DNA of 64,000 nucleotides from contig KV748184.1 of assembly GCA_001692895.1 (NCBI GenBank), forward strand, positions 1,674,001-1,738,000, read 5' to 3'. Made by a program: the position numbers and the translations under genes. The stretch is from Cenococcum geophilum 1.58 (lineage: Eukaryota > Ascomycota > Dothideomycetes > Gloniales > Gloniaceae). The notes under the pieces are model-generated. The model did not search any database and was not told the origin of the DNA. It saw nothing but the letters and a program-made list of their open reading frames with translations. This document shows positions 56,821-64,000 of this stretch, in pieces (positions within the stretch are counted from its first letter, which is position 1; each line of letters starts with the position of its first letter).

Positions 56821-57487
56821 ATTATGGAGGATTGCGGGAGGTTTAGCTGTAAGTCTGCAGCGACGAGACTTATATAAAGGAAATATAGGATGAAAGCCTC
56901 GCCGTCAGGCTGGCCCCAAAATCGAAGCATTGGGAAGTCCCTGTAGGCTCAGCCACCGCCCACCCATGCATTTGCTGCTTTGTTGGTGGGAGGATGCAGG
57001 CTGAGGCACCATGGCTCTGCGTTTGTTAGGACAATTGCAGAGCTACTGGGGCATCACAGCTTTGTATAGACAAGCACTAGATGATAGGAATGGTATCGAC
57101 AAGTATAAGCGGAATCCCTACGGAGTTGGTTGGACATCACTATCCTGCGCGCCAAGGCTCCTTTTCTATTATGTTTTAGCGATGAAATGGAGCTGCTCTT
57201 GAGCATTCGCTAGGTAGGTTTCTATCATCAGCAACAACTCCCCAATTGAACCGACTTCTCATAAAGGCAGTAAAGGAATTTGGGCAAGCAGAAATTTTCA
57301 TATTTCGTTGTTGGACTAAACTACCTAAATCATATTTTCCAAACACCGGTCTTGAATCCCAAAGGCCGGGAAAGCGAAAAGAAAATCTACCGTGATGCAA
57401 TTTGGTCCATTTTCCCATTTCCTAGAATGAATAAAAACGCCTACTTCTATTATTCATCTTCTACAAACCAGCTACGCTTTTCTGCGC
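56821..57487. other. Intergenic, upstream of the AAA ATPase gene
   Basis: 667 bp containing the AAA gene promoter and the 3' flank of the Leu/Pro/Gly-repeat gene. A 63-codon + frame (57,011-57,202) has no features. No repeat seen. Confidence 0.4.
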
Positions 57488-60290
57488 CTACATTCTTTTC
57501 CTTCGTTTGTGAACAATTTCATAATGCCTGCTTACGGCAGCGTAATATTTGGGATATTTATGCCTAGAGAGTTTAACGCTATAGCCGCAGCTGAAGCCTT
57601 GAGGGTTGACGTAGCGCCGGGTAAGGTTAGTAAGTTCTCGGCCATCGTCAAGGCTGTAATGACCAAATTTGTTGGATTGGGCGAGCGGCTTGATAAGACT
57701 CACGTCCGACGGTGAGACACCAGAGGCTGTGGATTGAAGCGCAGAAATTGATCCTAGATCAGCGATGCTGCCGAACTTGGACGGATCCAAGGATGGCAAA
57801 AGCTCCAGGGCTGCTAACATTGGCCCTGCATGTTGCACCACGGGGAGCTGGAAGAGGAAGCTCGGGACGACGCCGGGGAGGATAGAGGTGATGCTAGATA
57901 TGACAGAGCCGATGGTGAAGGGAATAGAGAGGTTATGTGTAATGGATGATAGTAGCCCTGTTAGGTCCGATGGAGATGGAGATGTGGCAGCGCCAGGGAG
58001 TGGGAGAGAGCCAAGACCAGGAAGGCTACCAATTCTAGCGAGGCCGCCAACAACGAGAAGGCCACCAGTTCTAGGAAGACTCTCGAGGCCTGGGAGACCT
58101 CCAGCGCCTGAGGGACTTTCAACAATAGGAAGGCCGCTAGTACTGGGAAGACTTCTAGCGCCCCGGAGAGCCCCAACACCTGGAAGGCTGCCAACAACCG
58201 GTAGACCACTAGTATTGGGAAGACTTCCGACCACGGGAAGACTTCCAGCACCTGTCAGAGCCCAGGCGCCTGGGAGGCCGCCAACAATGGGGAGGCCGTT
58301 TGTGCTAGGAAGACTTCCGACGCCTGGAAGAGCCCCGGGGCCCGGAAGACTACCAGCGGAGATACTATCAACGACAGGAAGACCGCTAGTACTAGGAAGA
58401 CTACCAACGCCGGGGAGAGCTCCAACAGGGAGAGCTCCAGCACCTGGAAGACTGCCAAGGGGAAGACTGCCAACAACAGAGAGGCCACTAGTGCTAGGGA
58501 GGCTGCTAACACCATGTTGACCGCCAGTTGGGATGGGTGAGGATGGCGCAGAGACGGGCAAGCCGCCTGTGGGAAGCGCAGGGAGGAGGCTCGGGAGATC
58601 CTGAGCTACAAGGCCGGGGATTGGTGCTGAAGAGCTAAGGAGGCTAGTGAGATCTAATCTGAAAAGGCTCAGCAAAATCGCAACTATTGTGGCTGCGATT
58701 GCAGAGAATAGCTCCGGGAGACCATTTGTGAGGTACGTTAGAGCGCTGGTAGGAAGCAGACTACCAAGGCCACCCGCACCACCACCTCAGCGAGCCCAGT
58801 GCCGCAGTAGGAAGCGGCAAGTCGGCCGCAGCCGCCCCGCCCACGAGCGGGAGGCCGCCCACCAAGCCGGCGGCGGGGGTAGCTCCTCCACCGAGAAGCC
58901 CACCGACGACAGGAATCCCGGCCACGGCACCGGTCGGCAGCGCGTTGAGGATGCTGGGCACCGAGACGCCCGGGATGGGCAGGCCGGGCAGCAGATTCGG
59001 CATTCCGGCGCCGGGTTTGAGGCTCGCGCCGGGTAGGGCCGGCTGGCCTGCCAGCACGCCGCCCAGGGCGGACGGGACGGCGGGAAGGCCCGGGAGGATG
59101 TTAGGCAGGGGCGGGAGCGGGAGAGCGCCGGCGGCGGCGATGGTGACGTCTCGGCGCACGAGGCTGGCTGTGGGCGCGGCGGCTGAGACGCCCGAGATGT
59201 CTGCGGCGCCGCGGTAGAGCAGTGATAGGATGCGGAGAGGAGGGAAACGCCGGGGCTGAAGACGGTGCTGAAGATGCTGGGGAGGCCGGGGGGGTTGAGG
59301 GGGAGAGTGATGTCGGTGAAAGCTAGGAGGGAGACGCTTGGGGCAGTTGGCACGGTGATTGACGGGATGAGCGTTGTTGGGATTGAGACAGCTGGTGCGC
59401 TGGGTAGGTCGGTGCGGAGGCTCAGTGCGGAAATGCCAGGTATGCCCACGAGTGAGACTACAGGGACAGGAACTACTACTGTTGGGAAAGTAACTGCCAA
59501 CTGCGACACAGAAATCGCGGGGATTCCTGGTAAGGCAGGCAGAGAAATTGGTGGCAGGCCTCCGGGTAAACCGCTGGGCAAACCGCCGGGCAAGCCGCTA
59601 GGTAAAACACCAGAGGTAGAGGAATAGAGAACAGGCTAACAGCAGGTATAGCTGGTAGGCTGATAGATGGTACGGCCGGCACGGCAACTGAGGGCAGAGA
59701 TGGTAAGGGGATAGATGGTGGAGCGATGGATGGTATAGCAACGGACGGTGGACCAATAGAAGGCACAATGCTAGGGAGACTAGGAAGAGATGGTATCGCA
59801 ACTGGTGGTATCGCCACGGGCACAGACGGTATCACGACAGGCGGTATCGCGACAGGTATAGATGGTATAGCAAGAGGATCAGATGGTATCGCGATAGGGA
59901 TAGATGATACTGCGATAGGAAGAGAGGGAGCGGCCGGGAGACTAGAGACGGTAATATCGGAATAAGTGGAGGCATGACTATTAGAGTGGGAAGAGGCGAG
60001 GTTGGGCCGGTAGCAGAAGGTGTGTTAAGAGGCACGCCTAGAGGAGGGAGAATTATATTTTAACCCAATCGCATTTAGGCTAGCAATGACAAGACCACCG
60101 GCAGTAGACGCAGCAACGATACCGGTAGTAGCGGCAACGGAGGTGGCCACTGTGAGAGGGAGGACCGACAGAGCGGGGAGCGCTGGGACAACAGCTGCGA
60201 GTGCCCGAGGATTTAAGGCTGCAAGATACAGAAGGGCTTTTTGGCATCCATGATGGATGGTTCTGGAAGGATTCCAAAGATATCAATGAA
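57488..60290 (-). pseudogene. Leu/Pro/Gly-repeat protein locus with several frame changes
   Basis: The minus strand encodes a long low-complexity protein. Near 60,240-60,070 is a hydrophobic start (ALLYLAALNPRALAAVVPAL), possibly a signal region. Next come VAIPSIAPPSIPLPSLPSVA-type repeats (to ~59,640), GLPSGLPGGLPPISLPALPG and TVVVPVPVVSLVGIPGISAL (to ~59,230), LPGLPAVPSALGGVLAGQPA (GC-rich, to ~58,790), a hydrophobic stretch FSAIAATIVAILLSLF at ~58,690, then GSLPSTSGLPVVGSLPG repeats (58,560-57,990) and a unique C-terminus ending at 57,488 (HYEIVHKRRKRM). Each part sits in a different frame. Changes fall near 60,230, 60,000, 59,605, 59,220 and 58,785, and only the second has an obvious intron candidate (CCTCCTCTAG). 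Either real decay or base-calling errors in repeats. Composition suggests a secreted or cell-wall protein, but this is inference. No known domain. Confidence 0.5.
57990..58560 (-). repeat. Coding minisatellite (GLPGVGSLPSTSGLPVVGSL-type units)
   Basis: Imperfect repeats of about 45-75 bp built from blocks such as CTTCCTAGTACTAGCGG and CCAGGTGTTGGAGC (minus strand). They encode Ser-Leu-Pro and Gly-Leu-Pro motifs. Because the units are free of stops on both strands, a long antisense frame also appears. Confidence 0.75.
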
Positions 60291-61075
60291 CGAGCGTTTT
60301 GATTGTAATGTCAATCTGATATTCATTGAAAAGACGGTACTGTCTCAAGACATTCTACCAGGAAAGCTCGACGATATCGCGAGAATAAGTACTATGGCCA
60401 AGACGTGTCCGCGATGCAACATAATCACTAAAGTAGGTGGTTGAGTATGAAATAGCATCCGGAGCATTCTTCGAGGAGGTTTGGCAAATGTAAGGAATCC
60501 GCGTTGGAAGGAGAGTTTCGAAATGCGAGCATTCCAAAGACCACGAGCTCCAAGGACAACGGAGATATCAGCAGCGTGCGTGTAGAGTAGTAAAAAGCTT
60601 CATTCCCCGACCATGCGGCATGGATATATACCGGTTGGTAGCCCCTTGCTTGAAACATACATCAAGTCTGCCAAGCTGACGAATAGTATAGTAATGAGGA
60701 GTCATTGACTAAAACTATTCTAATTGGGTATGTAGTTTCATGGGATCTTTTGCGGTGCACCTAAATGATGAAGTTCTCATCACCCTTCTGAGTTGTATGT
60801 CGGCGGGTTCAAAGGCGGAGAAAACTATCGCTGAAATGGACCCCTCCTCTGACGGTTTTTCTCCGGCGACTCTCTGTGTTCCAACAACCTTTAAGATTTC
60901 CGTGAGCTATTGCAACGTAAGTTAAATTACGATGCGAATTCCTCAGCGGAATGTGCTCATCAAGTATGGGATCGCCAGCGATTGGCGTTCGCGGGGGCCT
61001 ACTTGGGATATCCGCTCTAATTAGTCATGAGGCAAGGCCAACTTAAAGGCTGCCGATTGCTCCAATGGGGAAGAC
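60291..61075. other. Intergenic
   Basis: No supported gene. Frames of 60-76 codons are scattered on both strands without protein features. It should contain the promoter of the repeat-protein locus and the SUZ gene 3' flank. Confidence 0.4.
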
Positions 61076-61988
61076 TTAAACGACGGGTCCTGTGTGATTT
61101 CCTCTCGGGGCGAACCCGTTACCACCTCTTCCGCTCACGTTGGGTCCGCGAGGCTCTCGTATTGGTTGCCCTTCGTTTGGAGTTTCCGGTCGACTGTCTG
61201 TAGCCTCCTTTTTCTGGATATACGTGGAATTTGGCTTGACTGAGTATTCAGGATCATAAAGCTGCCTCCTTTGATTTCCCCCTCTTGCGGGTGACTGATC
61301 GTTACTACTGGATGGCTGACTGTCACGCCCTCCCCTCCCCTTGCCTTTGCCTCTTGACGGCCTGGTTGGAGAAGCACGACCTTGAGTCTCATCGGACGGG
61401 GAGGCGCCGAACAATTTTTCCCGGACCTCCTTGTATTTGCGCTGCTTCTCTTCCCGTTCGCGCTGAGCCTTGGCTTGACGCTCTGCGAAAGCCAGCTCAC
61501 TTTTCTTTCTTGCCTCCTCTTCGCTATCTTCGTCATCGTCTAATCTTAATCCAGCCATTCCAGACGTTGCGCCGTCACGCGAGAGGACTTTTGGCGGGGG
61601 CTTGCGACTCAGAACCGTAACACCGGGTTTAAACGTGGATTTCAGAGGGACGTCTCGGGCTTCGAGGAAGTGCAGCCTCTCGGGATTTTCACTTGTTACA
61701 TATTGTGTTAGCTGGTGCTTCGCCAGTTGTATTGAAATGTGGCGTCCAGGGATCGTACGCTGAGTCCCATAGTTGCTTGTTCAGTTCAGCATGCTTGGCT
61801 CTGCGTTCGGCTTTCGAAACCTTGACTTCTTCGGGCAGTTTTTCTTCTTGTAATGCGTCGTCCTGTTTCTACGTGCGCATTAGCATCTGGTCGTTAAGTT
61901 AACATTTGAAGCACATATTGCTACTCACATCGACGGTGGCCTCCCAATCATCGTCCCATGCGTCAGGTACAGCAGCTTTCTTGCTCAT
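61076..61988 (-). CDS. SUZ-domain RNA-binding protein
   Basis: Three exons on the minus strand: 61,929-61,988, 61,759-61,868 and 61,076-61,691. GT-AG introns are 60 and 67 nt (261 aa, all phases consistent). It starts MSKKAAVPDAWDDDWEATVD. The next part, VSKAERRAKHAELNKQLWDS then AENPERLHFLEARDVPLKST and FKPGVTVLSRKPP, is the conserved N-terminal region of fungal SUZ proteins. An Arg/Lys/Glu-rich helix follows (AERQAKAQREREEKQRKYKE), then the SUZ-like segment with KLFGASPS, an RG-rich tract, and REPRGPNVSGRGGNGFAPRG at the end, which fits a SUZ-C motif. SUZ domains bind RNA directly, and the human relative is SUZRD1. Probably cytoplasmic and involved in mRNA control, by analogy only. Confidence 0.8.
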
Positions 61989-62305
61989 TGCAGTGATTTT
62001 GTATATGGTATTCTGACAGCTGTAACTATATTGTCAGAAGGGGGGGACTCTGGTCGCCGGTTAAGGTTGAAGTTGGTCCAGCATCGACAAGGGGCTAGAA
62101 CCGATCTGCACAGGGTCGAGCCGAGAGACAAGCCTCAGCCTTACCGAAACACTAATTGATGCATCCCGCCATGCTCCCTTACCGTTACCTCGCATCCACC
62201 ACATCGAAGTGCTTCTGACTAGTTACTCTTCTGGAAGACCAAGTATTTATTAAATCTACTCACTCCCGGTACCAATACAAAAAGCTCTAGATCCTGAATA
62301 GCACA
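61989..62305. other. Divergent promoter between SUZ gene and small conserved gene
   Basis: 317 bp between two ATGs facing away from each other. It contains a GGGGGGA tract at about 62,040. No gene seen. Confidence 0.5.
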
Positions 62306-62896
62306 ATGTCAGGTACTTAGGCATCCGTCCACCTATACAAAGAAACGAGCTTCAGACTAATCCCCGAGTAGATGTTGACGGAGATTCCACCATGCACTCC
62401 TCCCCCGAGCTCAACGATGATGAGATGTTCCCTGATGAAGCGGAAGGACCTAGCACTCCCACCAACGTCGCAGCATTCTCCATTCCCCCCGCTTCTGAGC
62501 TCTCACCTCCAAACTCCCAAGGCCCCTCCAACATGGGTGCTCGCGAGGATTTATTTGCTACCTTCGCTGGCAGTCCATCCACTCTAAATGCAAATGGAAA
62601 GAGAGTGCATCCAACAACTGCAGCCGGTATGCCAGCGTCAGCAGCTGTGGGGACGGGACAATATGTGCACAAGGCGAGTGGATATACGTGGGATAAACCT
62701 GAGGATGAGCCGGGATATGCATGGTTGAATAAGAGGATGCAAGAGGAATATGCAAGGGCGATGGAGCAGATTGTGGATAAGGGAGCGATGATTAAGAGTG
62801 AGTAGCTCAAGGTCCCTGAGACTTCCAGGAGTGTGCTCATAGACAATAGCAAAATACGGCGATCCACTGGACCCAAAGGTTCTAGCAAAGAAATGA
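62306..62896 (+). CDS. Small conserved protein of unknown function
   Basis: Three exons: 62,306-62,312 (ATGTCAG only), 62,369-62,797 and 62,850-62,896, with introns of 56 and 52 nt. The first has a GACTAATCC branch point. Spliced length is 160 aa: MSVDVDGDSTMHSSPELNDD, a Ser/Pro-rich middle, then a well-structured C-terminal part with SGYTWDKPEDEPGYAWLNKR and MQEEYARAMEQIVDKGAMIK, ending KYGDPLDPKVLAKK. The last junction joins AAG-A to CA-AAA in frame. A 7-nt first coding exon is unusual but the joins are clean. No domain recognised. The Trp/Tyr-rich C-terminal part suggests a folded conserved core. Confidence 0.7.
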
Positions 62897-63358
62897 GGTC
62901 ATATGCAGGGTTGGACGGTTGAAATAATGGCGCATGGCTATGGTGGAGCATTGGGACTGCGGATCATCGGCTGCGAAGTCCCGGGCGTTTGGGAGCATGT
63001 GCACAGTTTGAGGTCCTATATTTGAGCGCATGGGACAGCACTATCGCCTAAGACTAAAACTTACCAGTAGGCTACAAATCTTTGAAAACTGCTAGAGTCC
63101 GTTACCGTCAATTTGCGAAATTACAGAGACGAAGTTGCCAATCTCATGGGCGTTCCCCTTTCCCTTCCCTTTTATAGTTCAATACAACCAAACACTCATA
63201 ATGAAGGAAAAAGCTCTGGGTATTAAAGAGCACTAGAAGCGCTTGATTGTATAGGCACAGCAAATCGTAATACTATATAAACTAATCCCGCACCTTAAAC
63301 GCCATCCTATGCAACGCCATGCCGAAAGCGCTAACATTGGAGCCGTCCAAATATTACA
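62897..63358. other. Intergenic between convergent genes
   Basis: 462 bp with no supported gene. Confidence 0.5.
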
Positions 63359-64000
63359 TCAATCACTTTCCTCACCCTCAGAAGCATCATCGCCCACTTC
63401 CTCATTCTCGCGCATCTCAATTGGATCTTCAACCAGCTGCCCCTCAGCACCCTCCTCATCGCCTTCCTCTTCGTCCTCGACCTCGTCGTCCTCATGATCC
63501 TGTTGATCGTCATCGCCCTCGCCATTGTCACCCATGTCCCCATCGGTATCTTCACCCTCAGTCCCAGTCGCATGCTCTCCCCCATCAACACTCGACCGCC
63601 TAGCCTTCTTCGCCGCAGGGGGAGAATCGCCGCCCGGACCACGTCGCGAATGCCCGTTGGCAGCTAGCGCGTCCTCCGAGGCGTCGGGGGCGTTTGGGTT
63701 CGCCTTCGCCTTTGCTGCTTCGCGGACTTTTTTACGGTAGGAGTTGCGCTTCTCGCATTGTATGGCGTTGTATTCTGCGAAGCGTGAGTTCCCTGCTGGG
63801 GAAAATTGCTGAGGGGCAGGGTGAGCGTACTTTGCAACTCGGCTTCCAGACGAGGCAGGAAGGCCTCGAATTCTAGTTCTTTTACGGCGTCGAGCACGTC
63901 GCGGGGCTGTATTGTCTTCTTTCCACCGCGCACGGCGTTCTCGTTGGATCTGGACGGGCATCAATACGGCTGGGGTCAGGTAGTGCATATCTTGCGCGTG
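63359..64000 (-). CDS. DPB4: DNA polymerase epsilon subunit D / Dpb4 (POLE3), 5' part outside the window
   Basis: Dpb4 is a histone-fold subunit of DNA polymerase epsilon that also serves in the ISW2/CHRAC remodeller. Exons visible on the minus strand are 63,831-63,949 (partial gene, preceded by an intron whose donor is beyond 64,000) and 63,359-63,774. The intron 63,775-63,830 is 56 nt and joins CAA-A to AA-TAC in frame. The protein shows SNENAVRGGKKTIQPRDVLD and AVKELEFEAFLPRLEAELQ, the end of the histone fold, then YNAIQCEKRNSYRKKVREA, a strong family signature. A Lys/Ser-rich stretch (AAKKARRSS) follows, with a long Asp/Glu-rich tail (DHEDDEVEDEEEGDEEGAEG) to the stop. The first ~80 residues, including helix 1 of the fold, are missing from the window. 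Confidence 0.88.
   Translation of the reverse strand, partial: HAQDMHYLTPAVLMPVQIQRERRARWKEDNTAPRRARRRKRTRIRGLPASSGSRVAKYAHPAPQQFSPAGNSRFAEYNAIQCEKRNSYRKKVREAAKAKANPNAPDASEDALAANGHSRRGPGGDSPPAAKKARRSSVDGGEHATGTEGEDTDGDMGDNGEGDDDQQDHEDDEVEDEEEGDEEGAEGQLVEDPIEMRENEEVGDDASEGEESD

Noticed and set aside
58787..59593. 268-codon minus frame starting MPGGLPSGLPGG as an intact separate gene
   Set aside because: Its second half (STAAPQTSRASQPPRPQPAS) is clearly the wrong frame of the repeat protein, so it is part of the frame-shifted locus.
63319..63603. + strand 94-codon His/Pro-rich frame
   Set aside because: Antisense of the acidic tail of Dpb4, whose GAG/GAT codons read as Pro/His/Ser-rich on the other strand.
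1..64000. Biosynthetic cluster, CRISPR array or prokaryotic defence system
   Set aside because: No core biosynthetic enzymes, no spaced direct-repeat array and no operon-like gene packing are present.

Overview
The window looks like a chromosome segment of a filamentous ascomycete (Pezizomycotina). The host genes have short GT-AG introns of about 48-67 nt with CTAAT/CTGAC-like branch points. They encode typical fungal proteins: Sld3, HET, DUF3824, DUF7708, a DUF7025-type AAA ATPase and Dpb4. The repeats carry the C-to-T/G-to-A decay expected of repeat-induced point mutation (RIP). I cannot place it below that rank. Part of it is low-quality assembly, with scattered N bases in three places inside retrotransposons.

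Region 1 (1-29,023) is AT-rich and made of dead transposons. It holds the 3' end of a Ty3/gypsy chromovirus (1-2,214), a complete Copia element (2,415-8,592, target duplication ATAAT), an unassigned AT-rich stretch (8,598-10,950), a small GC-rich host island with a broken F-box-like gene start, and a three-level nest (11,556-29,023). The nest is a Tc1/mariner-like DNA element with long inverted ends. A second copy of the gypsy element split it (13,885-28,067, TSD ACTAA), and a second Copia family then split the gypsy (18,639-24,790, TSD CTTAG).

Region 2 (29,024-34,601) has a TPR-repeat/protein-kinase gene on the + strand, then a PiggyBac-like transposase scrap and a decayed hAT element (31,957-34,601, 8-bp TSD CTGATTTA).

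Region 3 (34,706-64,000) is gene-rich. In order it holds SLD3 (+), a decayed HET-domain gene (-), an RS-rich DUF3824 gene (-), a mitochondrial carrier of the S-adenosylmethionine type with a broken reading frame (+), a DUF7708 gene (-), a 150-bp MITE, and a C2H2 transcription-factor locus in pieces (+, about 48.8-53.9 kb) that carries two copies of a roughly 268-bp repeat. It continues with a DUF7025/AAA ATPase (-), a Leu/Pro/Gly-repeat protein locus with several frame changes (-), a SUZ-domain protein (-), a small conserved protein (+), and the 3' part of DPB4 (-), which runs off the right edge.

Two genes are replication factors (Sld3 for origin firing, Dpb4 for polymerase epsilon), but they lie about 26 kb apart and nothing suggests co-regulation. 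Three genes belong to families used in fungal self/non-self recognition (TPR-kinase, HET, DUF7708). They lie beside or near the transposon-rich part, and at least one is dead. I saw no rRNA, tRNA or CRISPR array.
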